Positions 32,472-44,000 of a stretch of 64,000 bases of DNA are shown here, in pieces; the first letter of the stretch is position 1, and every line of letters begins with the position of its first letter. The translations under genes were made by a program, and so were the position numbers. The notes beneath the pieces are model-generated. The model searched no databases. It saw only the letters and a program-made list of their open reading frames with translations, and was not told the origin of the DNA. The stretch spans positions 124,001 through 188,000 of the forward strand of contig JAKOGI010001257.1 in NCBI GenBank assembly GCA_029747015.1, written 5' to 3'. Source of the DNA: Carnegiea gigantea. Lineage: Eukaryota > Streptophyta > Magnoliopsida > Caryophyllales > Cactaceae.

Positions 32472-35400
32472 CTAAATAAGGTCTTTAGATAACCCCATCT
32501 TCGAAACATGTTCTTCGAAAATCTTAGGAGGGAGACCTTTAGTCATCGGATCCGCAAGCATATTCTTAGTACTTATATGCTCAATACAAAGTTTATTTTC
32601 CTCAACTCGCTCACGTACGAACAAGTACTTTGTATCAAGATATAAAGCAGCGCCAGTCGAACTGTTACTGTTCGAGAAACTAACGGCGGCTGAGTTATCA
32701 CAATAAAGCTTCAATGGTCGAGAGATGGAATTAACTACTTTGAGTCCAGTGATAAGGTTTCTGAGCAACATTCCATGACAGGTTGCGTTGTACAGCGCAA
32801 TGTATTCTGCCATCATCGTAGAAGTTGCAGTCAACTCTTGCTTATGACTCTTCCACGAGATAGGTCCGCCAGCTAACATAAAGATATACCCTGAAGTGGA
32901 TTTCTTGTCATCTTTGCACTTAGCAAAGTCAGAATCAGAATAACCAACCACTTCTAAATTATCACTCCTTCTGTAAGTCAGTTTATAGTCTTTTGTCCCT
33001 TGTAGATATCGAAGAACTTTCTTAGCTGCTTTCCAGTGATCAAGACCAGGATTGGTCTGATAACGACCTAACATTCCAGCAATGTAAGCGATATCTGGAC
33101 GAGTACAGACTTGTGCATACATAAGGCTTCCTACTACTGACGCATAAGGTATCATTCTCATCTGTTCTTTTTCAACCTCTGTTTTCGGACATTGAAATAA
33201 ACCGAAAACATCTCCCTTAACTACTGGAGCCACAGAAGGAGAGCAATGTTGCATGTTATAACGTGTAAGGACACGCTCAATGTAAGCCTTTTGAGATAAT
33301 CCCAAAATACCATTGACTCTATCTCGGTGTATTTCGATGCCAATAACATAAGAAGCCTCCCCGAGATCTTTCATGTCAAAATTACGCGAGAGTAAGCGCT
33401 TGGACTCATGCAACATGTCTAAACTATTACTTGCCAATAGAATGTCATCTACGTAAAGGACAAGTATAGTAAAGTTGCTCCCACTCATCTTGAGGTAGGC
33501 ACATTGATCCACTTGATTCTTTATGAAACCTTCTGACTTCAAGACTTGATGCAACTTTAGGTACCATTGACGTGATGCCTGCTTCAACCCGTATATGGAT
33601 TTTTTTAGCTTACAGACTAAGTGCTCTTGACCTTCAGATTTGAATCCTTCGGGTTGTTTCATGAACACTTCTTCATCCAAATCGCCATTAAGGAAAGCGG
33701 TTTTGACATCCATCTGATGTAGCTCTAAATCAAAATGAGCTACAAGGGCCATAACAATTCTTAAGGAATCCTTTCGAGAGACAGGAGAAAAGGTCTCTTG
33801 ATAGTCAATTCCCTCTTTCTGAGTGTAGCCCTTTGCAACCAATCTCGCTTTGTAGCGTTCAATGTTTCCATTCGGGTCCAGTTTTGTTTTGAAGACCCAT
33901 TTACATCCTACGGGTTTGACACCGTTGGGTAATTCAACCAAATCCCAAACATCATTTTTCTTCATGGAGTCAAGCTCTTCAATCATGGCTTTACTCCATT
34001 CGGAAGACTGATCACTGTTAATGGCTTCATTATAAGAGGTAGGATCAGTAAACTTTCCAGCATCCATTTCTGCTTCAGTCAGGTAGGTAACATAATCATC
34101 AAAGTTAGTAGGCCTTTTAGACCTAGATGACCTCCTGAGCAAATTTTCAGGTTGAGCATTGGCGGCATTGTCTTGATGGTTATCATTTGAGGTGTCTTCA
34201 TTTCCAGGTACATTAGGAGTAGGAGGTGGTGCAGTGTCCTGCGGATTGGCATTGAGTACAAAAGGAGTAATTGGAGGTAAAGTAATCGACAAGTCTCTCC
34301 CCCCCGCGTCTTGTACTTCTAGCAATTCATCATAAGGGTTTTCACTGCTCCCACTGACCTTAAAATCTTCAAGGAAATGAGCATCTTTGGTTTCTACAAT
34401 GCGAGTGACATGGGAAGGACAATAAAATCTGTAACCTTTTGAGTGAGAAGGATAACCAATGAAGTAGCAAGTTACAGTTTTCATGTCGAGTTTCTTCAAG
34501 AAGGGATTATAAAGTTTAGCTTCGGCAAGACAACCCCATACTTTCATATATCTTAGACTCGGTTTCCTTCCTGTCCAGAGTTCATAAGGAGTTTTAGGGA
34601 CAGCTTTAGAAGGAACCCTATTGAGTATATGAACAGCTGTTTTTAAGGCCTCGGTCCAGAGAAATAGAGGTAAACCTGAGTTGGCTAACATACTGCGTAC
34701 CATGTCCATTAGGGTCTTATTTCTTCTCTCAGCAACACCGTTCTGTTGAGGAGTACCAGGCATGGTATATTGGTTTACAATCCCCTGGGCCTTGCAAAAC
34801 TCATAAAATGGACCAGGAGCTTGACCCACATCAGTATGTCTACCATAATATTCACCTCCTCTATCTGATCTTACAACTTTTATCTGACGATCAAGTTGTT
34901 TTTCAACTTCAGTTTTATAATCTTTAAAAGTTGTAAGTGATTCAGATTTTTCCTTAATGAGATACAAGTACATATAACGAGAATAATCATCAATATAAGT
35001 GATAAATGAGTTATGTCCAGTTATTCCAGTGATAGAGTAAGGACCACTAATGTCAGTGTGAATGAGCTCTAATAAATTAGAACTCCTTGTGGCACCTTTC
35101 TTATTCACTGATGTCATTTTACCTTTAAGGCATTTGACACATGTTCCAAAATCATTGAAATCGAGAGATGGTAACACTTCATTCTTCACGAGTCTAGATA
35201 GACGTTCTCGTGAAATGTGGCCTAAGCGTTGATGCCACAACATGGATGAAGTTTCTAAGTCTCGTTTTCGTTTTCTCTTTGTTAGTGTCTGATTGATATT
35301 ATATGACAACAAAGATTTGGAAAAATCATCATCTAGTTCTAATTTATAGAGACCACCATCCAGAAAACCATGACCAAACACTTGAGAATTGAAACTAATA

Positions 35401-36518
35401 GTAAGTCTGCCATGACCATGAGAAACATCAAAACCGTCTATGTCTAACTTTGGTCCTGATACTAAATTCCGAGTAATCTCAGGAATATATAAGGTATCAT
35501 AAAGTTTAATACACAAACCAGTTTTCATTATTAATTCTAAGGTTCCCATGGCTTCGACAGCTAATTCTGTTCCATTCCCCAGCTTAAGTGTTCTTCGGTT
35601 TCTTTCCAGCTTCTGGATTGTAAGGAATCCCTGAAGTGAGTTGGTTACATGAACCATAGAACCAGAGTCAAACCACCATGTATTAGTTGGAACATTTAAA
35701 TTAAAGGACTCAAGTATCATGTAAAGATGATTACCTTTCTTCGTCAGCCACTCTTTAAAGTCTTGGCAGTCTTTCTGTCTATGTCCTTCCTTGCGGCAGA
35801 ACTTGCAGTAAGACTTCCCTTTGGAGTTCTTAGAGCTGGAAGAAGCACTTGCATCACGTTTCTGGACTTTAGAAACTTCCTTCTTATCGACATTTCTCTT
35901 CCTCTTCTTTGGATTAGTGGTCATGAGGTAAGCCACATCAGGTTTGTCCAGCTTCAGACGCTCTTCTTCTTGTACGCACATAGCAATCAACTCATTCATC
36001 GACCACTTGACCTTCTGGGTGTTGTAGTTGACCTTGAAAGCTTCAAAAGATGCAGGAAGAGAAGTCATTATGAAGTGCACCAGAAAACCTTCACTGATCT
36101 CCATGTCTAATCCCTTGAGCTTGCGGGCCATGTCGTTCATCATCATGATGTGCTCACGAATGCCGCTATTCCCGTCATATTTTGTAGTCACCATCTTCAA
36201 AATAAGAGTACTAGCATGTGCCTTAGAAGTTGCTTTGAATTGTTCCTCCACGGAAGCCAGATATGTTTTAGCATTAGATGAATCTGGAATAGCTCCCCTG
36301 ATGATTATGCTGATGGAATTTTTAATAAGCATAAGAGCCATTCTGTCGCACCTCTCCCATCTCTCATGTACTATTTTATCTTCAGCAGTACTTTTATCAG
36401 TGAGGGCAGGAGGGGCAGGCTCTCTCAGTGCATAATCAAAATCCAACATGCCAAGAGTTAGCATCAGTGAATCTTTCCATGAAGAAAAATTAGCACCGTT
36501 CAAGGTCTCAATTCCCAT
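32472..36518 (-). CDS. Ty1/Copia Gag-Pol polyprotein, intact
   Basis: 1348 aa from the likely start [14 protein letters not shown] at 36518; the frame is open 67 codons further upstream, so the start is not certain. In order: a Gag domain (about 5-200), a C-X2-C-X4-H-X4-C zinc knuckle (about 237-250), aspartic protease with FDSGS (about 287), a GAG-pre-integrase His/Cys block ([10 protein letters not shown]), and integrase with all three acidic residues (IHTDISGP about 488, RSDRGGEY about 552, GVAERRN about 596). Reverse transcriptase follows, with [13 protein letters not shown] and catalytic YVDDILL (about 1022), then RNase H ([22 protein letters not shown]). No stop or frameshift interrupts it. 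It would supply the capsid, protease, integrase and reverse transcriptase/RNase H. The Copia lineage was not assigned. Confidence 0.95.
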   Translation of the reverse strand: MGIETLNGANFSSWKDSLMLTLGMLDFDYALREPAPPALTDKSTAEDKIVHERWERCDRMALMLIKNSISIIIRGAIPDSSNAKTYLASVEEQFKATSKAHASTLILKMVTTKYDGNSGIREHIMMMNDMARKLKGLDMEISEGFLVHFIMTSLPASFEAFKVNYNTQKVKWSMNELIAMCVQEEERLKLDKPDVAYLMTTNPKKRKRNVDKKEVSKVQKRDASASSSSKNSKGKSYCKFCRKEGHRQKDCQDFKEWLTKKGNHLYMILESFNLNVPTNTWWFDSGSMVHVTNSLQGFLTIQKLERNRRTLKLGNGTELAVEAMGTLELIMKTGLCIKLYDTLYIPEITRNLVSGPKLDIDGFDVSHGHGRLTISFNSQVFGHGFLDGGLYKLELDDDFSKSLLSYNINQTLTKRKRKRDLETSSMLWHQRLGHISRERLSRLVKNEVLPSLDFNDFGTCVKCLKGKMTSVNKKGATRSSNLLELIHTDISGPYSITGITGHNSFITYIDDYSRYMYLYLIKEKSESLTTFKDYKTEVEKQLDRQIKVVRSDRGGEYYGRHTDVGQAPGPFYEFCKAQGIVNQYTMPGTPQQNGVAERRNKTLMDMVRSMLANSGLPLFLWTEALKTAVHILNRVPSKAVPKTPYELWTGRKPSLRYMKVWGCLAEAKLYNPFLKKLDMKTVTCYFIGYPSHSKGYRFYCPSHVTRIVETKDAHFLEDFKVSGSSENPYDELLEVQDAGGRDLSITLPPITPFVLNANPQDTAPPPTPNVPGNEDTSNDNHQDNAANAQPENLLRRSSRSKRPTNFDDYVTYLTEAEMDAGKFTDPTSYNEAINSDQSSEWSKAMIEELDSMKKNDVWDLVELPNGVKPVGCKWVFKTKLDPNGNIERYKARLVAKGYTQKEGIDYQETFSPVSRKDSLRIVMALVAHFDLELHQMDVKTAFLNGDLDEEVFMKQPEGFKSEGQEHLVCKLKKSIYGLKQASRQWYLKLHQVLKSEGFIKNQVDQCAYLKMSGSNFTILVLYVDDILLASNSLDMLHESKRLLSRNFDMKDLGEASYVIGIEIHRDRVNGILGLSQKAYIERVLTRYNMQHCSPSVAPVVKGDVFGLFQCPKTEVEKEQMRMIPYASVVGSLMYAQVCTRPDIAYIAGMLGRYQTNPGLDHWKAAKKVLRYLQGTKDYKLTYRRSDNLEVVGYSDSDFAKCKDDKKSTSGYIFMLAGGPISWKSHKQELTATSTMMAEYIALYNATCHGMLLRNLITGLKVVNSISRPLKLYCDNSAAVSFSNSNSSTGAALYLDTKYLFVRERVEENKLCIEHISTKNMLADPMTKGLPPKIFEEHVSKMGLSKDLI

Positions 36519-37553
36519 ATTTGGGGCTGATAATGGATTCAGATGAGAGAAATAAGACACAAAATTAAAGAAGAAGTTGAGAGGTAATGAACTAAGGCTG
36601 GCGAAGTTAAGGACCATTATATAGTAATGAAGCTGTGATAATAGTCTATTATAACACCAAAATAATAGACTAAATTTAATTCTACTCAAACAAATGGCTT
36701 TCACTTTGGTTATGACCACTTATTTAAGTATTATGAATAATAAAATAATGATGTGCAATTTGAATGTAACACATCACCTTTGGGCAGAAGTGAAACATTT
36801 AAATTTTAATGCACATATATATTTAGTTCGCAGTACACAATTATAACACATCATCTTTGGACAGAAGTGAAATATTATGTATTTAAGGCGAGTGTCATGC
36901 AAATATCTATTTAAGGATATGCACTAAATGACAATGCTTAATAAGGCTTGAAATAAATTTCACAAATGTTACACATCACCTTTGGGCAGAAGTGTACTCT
37001 AAGGTATTGTTCAAGTCAAGCAAAATAAATCAATTTAACTAATCATAAAATGAATTTTATTTAAGATTAGTCAAATGACTTATAAATTTAATGTTAATAA
37101 TTAATTAACCGCAAAAGTTAAAGCGATTCGGGCGGGGCTACAAAAAAATTTGGGGACCCATTGAAATTGATTTAATTAAAAGGCGTATAAGGCAAGAGAT
37201 TTTCAAGTAAAAAGATTTAACCTTTTCAATGGTATTTTAGCATATCCCTTACTTAGTTTTGCTATTCTAGGTAAAATAAATTCATAAATAAGGAAATAGA
37301 ATATATTATGCAAAAGTGAGATATGCCATACAATTTAAGGAAACACAATTATATTCCAAAACAAATACCAGAATTAGAAGATTTCATCAAAATAAGGATG
37401 AACACTTCAAATAATTCATCACAAATTATACTTGCTGATATTCGAAGCATAAGAAAGTAATTTTATGGATTAATTCCGAAAAACTTAGATCTTAATTTTA
37501 AGGAAAAGTAATGCTGATGTCCGAAAATAAAAAGAATTGATTCATCAACATAA
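36519..37553 (-). other. 5' leader of the Copia element with three imperfect repeats
   Basis: This non-coding leader lies between the primer site and gag. Three copies of a block containing ACATCACCTTTGGGCAGAAG (plus-strand reading) begin near 36768, 36847 and 36967, the middle one slightly changed. They sit on the gag-proximal side of the leader. Their role is unknown; repeated leader or U3-like enhancers occur in some Copia elements. Confidence 0.6.
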
Positions 37554-37566
37554 GGCTCTGATACCA
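37554..37566 (-). other. Primer-binding site (initiator Met tRNA) of the Copia element
   Basis: On the minus strand TGGTATCAGAGCC lies two bases after the 5' LTR end. It is complementary to initiator Met tRNA and proves the minus orientation. Confidence 0.92.
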
Positions 37567-37568
37567 CA

Positions 37569-37944
37569 TGTTGATCAATTCTTAAACATAAAAGATATAA
37601 ATCAGGAATTAAATCATGTGTACCTGATAATCCTGTAAACGTGGTTAGGGATGAGGCCATGATTCTCACGCAGATCGAGTTCCCGTTTAGGGTGTATCGT
37701 TATGATGGCTAAGGTGAGGATGAGACTCACGAGAATAGAGAGGCAGAGAGGAGGCGTAAGATTGGTATTTTGATCTCTGCCTAATACCTCTATTTATATA
37801 CACCCAAGGGGAAACCCTAATTAGGTCATAAGGGTAATTACGTCCATCAAATAATTACCAAATAAATACGTAGGGTATTTATTAGGTCAATGATCAATTA
37901 ATTAGATAAATGATAACTCAGGCCACATAAAAACGTGTCCAACA
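37569..37944 (-). repeat. 5' LTR of the Copia element
   Basis: 376 bp. On the minus strand it starts TGTTGGACACG and ends GATCAACA, with canonical TG and CA ends. A TATTTATATACACCC stretch (plus strand) could give a TATAAATA-type promoter on the minus strand. Confidence 0.93.
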
Positions 37945-38102
37945 CCCGATGATCCGAGGGTACCCGTAGGGTCAGGGTCAGGGTCAGGTCAAGGATATGT
38001 CGACTCGCATGAGAGTCGAGTAAGGTCAGAGTCGAGAAAATCCTATCTGCCGACCATCACGTCTTAACCCGATCCTCAATTTGATCAGATCTAGTTTGTA
38101 TT

Positions 38103-38728
38103 AATTGAGACTGTCTCAATTTTTTTAGGGGACCTTCTTCTTCCCCTACTACCTCACTTCATCTTCTGAGGTGGCATCCCCTATCACTCGGATTCGTCAA
38201 ACTCAATTTTGATGGATCCCTCATCAACTCATCAGCAGCAGGAGGCTTCATCATTCGGAACTGGACAGGCAAACTTGTGAAGGCAAGAGCGCATTTTTAC
38301 GGCAATACATCTATTCTAATTGCAGAAGCGAGAGCATTGCGAGACGGACTACGGTTAGCAATTCAGGCTAGATTCAAGCAGATAGCTATTGAAGGTGATA
38401 ATAAGATAGTGATTCAAGCACTGAAAGGACAGATTCAAATTCCTTGGCAAATATTGAATATTATCAAAGGTATACATCTATAGCAGACTCAAGGTATCCA
38501 GTTACTCATCACCCATATTTTTAGGGAAGCAAATATGGCAGTTGACTGGCTTTCCAAATTTGGACACTCAATTGCAGCATCGTTCTCTTCAGATATTTGT
38601 TTTTCTCCATCTCTTAGGGTTATTTTGACGGATGAGATAGTCGGGCGTGTTCTTGTGAGAAGAGGCGCTTAACATCGCTTTAGTTTTATTTACTCTTGTT
38701 TAAAAAAAAAAAATTGAGACTGTCTCAA
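38103..38728 (+). mobile_element. 5'-truncated LINE with RNase H, poly(A) and 17-bp target duplication
   Basis: The 17-bp sequence AATTGAGACTGTCTCAA occurs at 38103-38119 and again at 38712-38728, right after a poly(A) run. This is the signature of target-primed reverse transcription. The insert (about 38120-38711) keeps only the C-terminal RNase H-like part of a plant L1-type LINE ORF. The left boundary of the target duplication lies one base from the hAT duplication GTTTGTAT. Confidence 0.85.
38131..38672 (+). pseudogene. RNase H (RVT_3-type) fragment of the LINE
   Basis: The open frame reads RWHPLSLGFVKLNFDGS, then GGFIIRNWTGKLVKARA, AEARALRDGLRLA, IEGDNKIVIQAL and, after an in-frame TAG at 38481-38483, HIFREANMAVDWLSKFG. 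It ends at TAA 38670-38672. The acidic residues expected of RNase H are present (NFDG, AEAR, EGDN, AVDW). This domain ends many plant L1-type LINE ORF2 proteins; free-standing RNase H-like plant genes also carry it. The poly(A) and target duplication favour the LINE explanation. Truncation and the internal stop make it dead. Confidence 0.8.
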
Positions 38729-39096
38729 ATAAGGAAAGGATAAGATTGAAATTATAATGTTTGGCATCGACAAACGATCCAAATAAAGAAGAAACTAAAA
38801 CTGGAGCTAATTGAGCAGCTTTAGCCTGTGATGTGATTTGAGCTTGGGCTTAGTGGGCCTCCCCTAGATGCCTCCAAATAAAAGGCTCGACATATGGGCA
38901 GGCCTGTCTTCTTAAGCCCACGAATAAAGCGGTCCAAACTCATAAAATATAATCTGATAATGTGGCGGTGTGATCGAGTCGACGTCTTTGTTCGCCTCTC
39001 TCCTTCCGCATTTGAAAAAATCCAGATTATCCAGCTTCGTCCCGCCTTCTACTCTGTAGTTTAGACTTCTGAGAGAGAGAGAGAGAGAGTGCGACG
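38729..39096 (+). promoter_or_regulatory. Possible promoter and 5' leader
   Basis: The sequence becomes less AT-rich, with a CT-rich stretch (about 38985-39060) and a GA repeat (39071-39089) just before an ATG. This is the usual look of a plant 5' untranslated region. No clear TATA box stands out. Confidence 0.35.
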
Positions 39097-39140
39097 ATGT
39101 ATAATCAGCGAATAATGATCGAACAAGAGCATTATATCAG
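39097..39140 (+). CDS. Possible short first coding exon of an unidentified gene
   Basis: ATG at 39097 opens MYNQRIMIEQEHYI and reaches a good 5' splice site (ATCAG/gtaatt) at 39140/39141, leaving two bases of a codon. The preceding leader looks genuine. I could not connect it to downstream exons: sequence to about 43.4 kb has gene-like stretches (for example 41342-41480 and 41696-41850) but no recognisable domain. It may be a real gene with unusual exons, a truncated gene, or chance. Confidence 0.3.
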
Positions 39141-40441
39141 GTAATTTATATGCGTGAAACCCTAATCTCTATCGAAATTTCTCGTAATTTTATTCTCTGT
39201 AGCTTAGTATGTCGTTTTGATTGATCGATAGGAGTCACTAACTGACATCTAGTTTTCTATCGTGATGATTCTCATCGTAATTTTTGTTCTCTGTTGTTTG
39301 AACCCTTTGATCAAGTAGTAATCGGTGTTTAGGAATTTTATGTACTGATTTGAATATCAAGTGAGAATTGTTGTACTCCATCGTATTTTTAATAATCGCT
39401 GGTTGATCAGTAAGGTGGATCTGAGGAAATCAGAATTCTAGGTCGGCGTTGCTGGGAAAATGAGAATTCTAGGGTTTTGAATTCTCAAAATTGGAGGAAG
39501 TAACCAAGTTGAGTCTGAATGATCAGCAAATTGTATGCTTGTAGAAAGCCAAGAGCTCTGCATAGTTTAATGGTTTATTGCCGTAGTTTAACATGTAAGA
39601 TGTAATTCATGGATCATTTTAGATACATATTGCAATTACACATAAAACCTTTTATGTGATCGTTGCTGGCCTCAATCGTGATATTGGAGGACCTCATTGC
39701 ACAGTTAATATGCATGAAATTTGTAGCTACAATTCCTAAATCACCTCATTATTGGAAGAGTACATGTGATGACAATGTAGCTCTAACATTAGGTTTGTGC
39801 TTAGTGGCGCAATTTGGATCACCTTGGAAAAGGGAAATAGAGATGACTTATTCATGTATATTATTTTGAGGGGTTATTCTCTTTTTTCATCCTTGACTAC
39901 CTCTCATTCCCCCGCATTATGATTGTAGACCATCAGACCATGTCCCTCTTCCAAAATCAGAGAGAAAACAAAAAAACGAATGCCATTCCTCTTGGACATG
40001 CTTGAATGTGTTTTGCACTATCGAAGCTAGTTGTTGCTGATGTTCTTCTTTCCTACTCTTTATGAGAACAACAGTCATCCTAGAGATAATATACACGTTT
40101 CCTCCATAATACGTGAAAACGCATCACTATCGAAGCTATCTGCACTCAGTAGTATATTTAGACAATCTGAATGCAAACAATTATGTCTATATATTTGTTG
40201 TCTATGTTTGCATCATTCGGCCCTTCTGGTTATTAGATAAGAGCATGGTTTGTTTGTTTGATATGATTTCTCCTCAAGGTTTACCTTTGTTCTTTGGCTT
40301 AGTCTTCGACTTCCAATCCTTGCTGTACTGCTTTTTATTTGCAAGAGCATCCTTCAAGGTTGTGTCTCCCAGTTATTGACTTAGCTTAGTGCATCTACCT
40401 TTACTACTGTGTTCACTAAGGCATGAAGCAATACTTTGAAA
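39141..40441. other. Intron-like or intergenic DNA
   Basis: T-rich sequence without recognisable coding exons. It could be the first intron of the candidate gene starting at 39097. Confidence 0.35.
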
Positions 40442-41018
40442 TAGTGGTGGGCAATGGTCGGACCGGGCCAGCCCATTAACTAAACGGATTGGGCTGGGTC
40501 AAGTATATTTGTTAATGGGCTGGGTTAGGTTATGGGTCAGATGAACTCGGCCCGTCCATTACCACCTAATGAGTATTTTTGGTTAGTTAATTTTCCGACT
40601 ATTGTAGTTGTAATTTTCCAACGAAAATAAACAAGTCTAAATTCAAAGTTAGAAAATACATAATCGAGCTAATAAATGGGTTGGGTCAAGTCGGCTCATG
40701 GGCGGCCTGCTTTGGACCTGTTTAAAAATGGAAAAAACTTGGAGAAAACAACGGTTTATGATAATTATTGTTATGTACACAGTGTTGGTAATGACGTTAA
40801 CTAATTGGAATATGTAAACTAGTGTGTCAATTAGGTTAAAAAAATAATTGGTCACTAAACGGGCCTTTAATGAGCCCACCCAGTCCGGCCCGTTAATATG
40901 CCTTAATGGGCTGACCCATTAATGACCTAGTCCATTATTGACCCGACCCTTTATTAGACCTATTTTAAACGGGTTAACCGCTTAACCCAATGGATACCCA
41001 GTCTGTTGCCCATCCCTA
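40442..41018. mobile_element. hAT-like non-autonomous element with 8-bp duplication
   Basis: Inverted ends are TAGTGGTGGGCAATGG and, on the other strand, TAGGGATGGGCAACAG. The perfect 8-bp duplication CTTTGAAA lies at 40434-40441 and 41019-41026. The interior is full of GGGCTGGGTC / GACCCATTAA words. The 577-bp element codes for nothing. Confidence 0.88.
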
Positions 41019-44000
41019 CTTTGAAATGAAAAATCACACGCTTCCTCCATAAAACTTAATCTACTAAGTAGTTTGAGAACTCATGAAACCAACCTTTGCA
41101 TTTGTATGGTTGAGAGACTGCTTATTTCGAGATTTCACTACGGTCCTAGCCCTTCTCCGATAGGATTTGCCTTGATTGGTAGTGGACTAATGCTGTGGTT
41201 GTTTATGTTACTTTTTCGCAAGTAAACGTCTGGTACTAAAATTAGTAAATGATCTTAAGAAACCTCAATACCAGTTCTCTGTGCTGGGACATCTCTGGTT
41301 CTGTCCTAGTTGATCCATCCACATGTTTTCCAATTTGTAACAGGGTTTGTTTTGACAATTAATGGAACGTGGGCCTCTTGGAATTGGTCCCTTTGCTAGC
41401 AATGATGCTTGTAGAGTCAAGTTTGATTACATTTGGATCTCCCTAGACTTTGTGAAGTCCCACACTCGAAGACTCAAAGTTGTTGTTTTTGTTCTTTTTA
41501 ACAATGGAAGTCTGTATTCACATCCAGTTCCACCTCAGTCTATAGTCAGGCTACCAATAATCTCACAGTCACGATGAGATGATCATTTCCCACCCAATGC
41601 CTGCCAAATTGCTGATGTGGGGCCAAGATCTTTATAATTGTTCCACATTGATAATTATATGTTAATCGCACTCTTTTTCTTTGTCCTTAAGCCAGGCACA
41701 AAGGAATTTTCTAATGTGGGAGGAATTGTTCTTGATGAGCCCAGATCCATAAAGCAAAGCCTTCACTTTCCTGGTTGTGCTGATTTGCTGCATGCTTTGT
41801 GGTATGATATGGTCCACTTTCTCCTTCTCGCTGTATCTTTTGGCTGAGTCACCACGTGTTCTCTGAGCTCGCTTTACATAAATTCCAAGACTTTATTACG
41901 TGTGAATGCATATTTGTGTATAGCAGTTTGGTCCTTTTTTCAATCACCGGATCGATTAACGAAATAAATCATCTCGCGTGGCCCTTTCTGACCAGACCAT
42001 GATCTTCATCATCTCCCTTTGCCTACTTATGAATTATCGGTCTTTTCACCTTCGATTGCTCGACAATGTATGACTAGTACTTTATTGACATCATGGTTGC
42101 TATCATTATCATTGTATCTATTTCTTCTAACCTCTACTTCAGTGTTTTTCTTTCCCTGGTCATTAGTTGAGATAATCAAAAATAACATTGGCAAAGTAAA
42201 GTTCTACTAAACACATCTAAGTTGTTGCTAGTATAAGATCAGAAATCTCTGCTAAATTCTGGGGAAAGCGCACACATTTATTTTCAATGTTTGCCTAGAA
42301 CTTGGGTCCTTCCCTGATGGGTATCACAATCAATAGAGGGTCTCAGGGGGCTCATGCTTAGATCAAAGTCATTGGAGTGATTAGAAAAAGATAAACATGA
42401 AATCTAAGAATAGAACTTTAGGTTCTTATAAATTCTGTTATATTGGTAGAATAATTATTCAGATCCTATAGTCTTGCCTCTTTTATGTAGCATTGTACAA
42501 GACGAAATGTTCAATTGTTACAAGTTGCAACTATGCAAAAAGTAGTAGGGAGGACACAGTCCTAGCCAAAAATTGCAAGTTGATTATTTGTTATTTTTCC
42601 ATGAGTGTGATATGAGCCTCAGACATACAGATATCAAACTACATGTGGGTCTTGGTAACTTATGTCATACTCCAAATTGTACATATTTTAATTTATGAAT
42701 TATTCATAAACAAGTACATGACTACAGCATTGCTAGTTGTTAATAGATTGTGTGATTAAAAAAAAAAGTTTATAGATTGTACTTCTGTGTATGAATAATT
42801 TGTAAGTGCGAGTGCATAATTTTGGTGGATCTTAAGTGTCATACAGACATTAATTTTCCATCGGATGGAAATGTGAATTCTAGGTAACACTAGTGCACTA
42901 CAGCTAATATTTAAGTTGAGCGTCTGTCATGTTTAGGTTCCAAAGCAGGGCAGATCATAGTTTTGGATTCCATCTATTTTTTTTAATTGCCGCAGTTCAA
43001 GTGGAGGTGCCATGTACACTTAACCCTTGCGATTATATGCACACTAGTTCACTTATCCTACTATGTGCTGCAGAACGTCTAGCCAAATTTTCTTCATCAT
43101 GGTCTTTTGTGACTTGATTTGGGTCATTCATAGGCTGAATCACAACGTGCATACGTGAAAGATCTAGCTCCCTTGAAAAATGAAAAATTATGATGAAAAA
43201 AAAAGGTGGGCTGTATGAGCTGTTATTAGGCTTAGATGAACGGGGTAGCGGAGAGAATGGTGTTTAAATGAGAGAATAACCATACCGAATTAGATAGAAC
43301 ATTTAGATCTGTCACCTTTTGCGTCACATACGTGACAGTCTGATCACGATAGTCCCAAATTTTTGTTGCGCTGAGAGAGGCGGAGGATCTCACTTTGGTA
43401 TATATAACCATTAACTAGCTCAGTAATCATGTTGTAATTAAAATTGCTACATTGATTATCTTTTGTTTGATAGTACTGGATGTATGTATCTTACATTGAT
43501 TTATCTTTATCTTTTGCCAAAAACAAAAGGAAAAAAAAAAAGAGATAAGAAAAGGTCTATACTCCCCAACTCCCTGAGCCCTTTAAATGATTTGAAGATG
43601 AGGCTATTCATTTACAAACTTTATTTTTTATTATGTTTCGAGTTAATAGAAGTTTGAATTAAATTTGGTTTAGATTAAGTTATTTCAAGTATTACTGTAT
43701 TGTTATTTATTTCTTAAAAATTTTCTTTATTACTTTATATAATATCAATATTACTTATACCAATTCAAATTTAGATCAAAATAAAATACCTTATTTTGAT
43801 CTTTTTGTATGAAAATTGAGTATTGATTAGCGTCTCTTATCTTTGTATTTGTAAATGGAATTAAAAGAAAGGAGCAATGGAGGGAAAGAAGTGGTTAACA
43901 TATCAGTGAGACATCAATTTCTAGAGGTGCCGACAACTAGGGGCTTCTGACATGTGTTGCCTTTATTATTTATAAACTATACACTGTGGTTCTCCACACC

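Larger units (their letters stand above)
31768..37944 (-). mobile_element. Ty1/Copia LTR retrotransposon, structurally complete
   Basis: A 6.2-kb element on the minus strand. The 376-bp LTRs lie at 37569-37944 (5' LTR) and about 31768-32143 (3' LTR). Inside are a Met-tRNA primer site, a leader of about 1 kb, one uninterrupted gag-pol ORF and a purine tract. The LTRs look identical over their length except for the outermost two bases of the 3' LTR (AC instead of CA in element orientation). No clean 5-bp duplication is visible: the right flank starts CCCGA and the left flank ends ACCCG, so the left junction was probably altered by a base or two. The complete ORF and matching LTRs point to a very recent insertion. 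Confidence 0.93.
21831..38093. mobile_element. hAT-like element (~711 bp) split by two LTR retrotransposons
   Basis: The left end TAGACCTGATCAA (21831) is the inverse of the right end, which reads TAGATCTGATCAA on the other strand (38081-38093). The flanks carry a perfect 8-bp duplication, GTTTGTAT, at 21823-21830 and 38094-38101. Eight-bp duplications are the hAT signature. The element's own sequence is only 21831-22101, 31477-31767 and 37945-38093, about 711 bp. Between these lie a Ty3 and a Copia element. Its interior is rich in GGGTCGGG/GACCC words, like the other hAT-like elements here. It encodes no transposase and predates both LTR insertions. Confidence 0.85.

Noticed and set aside
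35727..36435. Plus-strand ORFs of 127 and 135 codons
   Set aside because: They are antisense to the Gag part of the Copia polyprotein and have no similarity of their own.
37968..37990. GGGTCA repeats resembling telomeric DNA
   Set aside because: There are only three units, the motif is not the plant TTTAGGG, and they lie inside the hAT-like element with the same vocabulary.
38103..38119. Palindrome TTGAGAC-T-GTCTCAA as a hairpin terminator
   Set aside because: It occurs on both sides of a poly(A)-tailed insert, so it is a LINE target-site duplication; hairpin terminators are not expected for plant Pol II genes.
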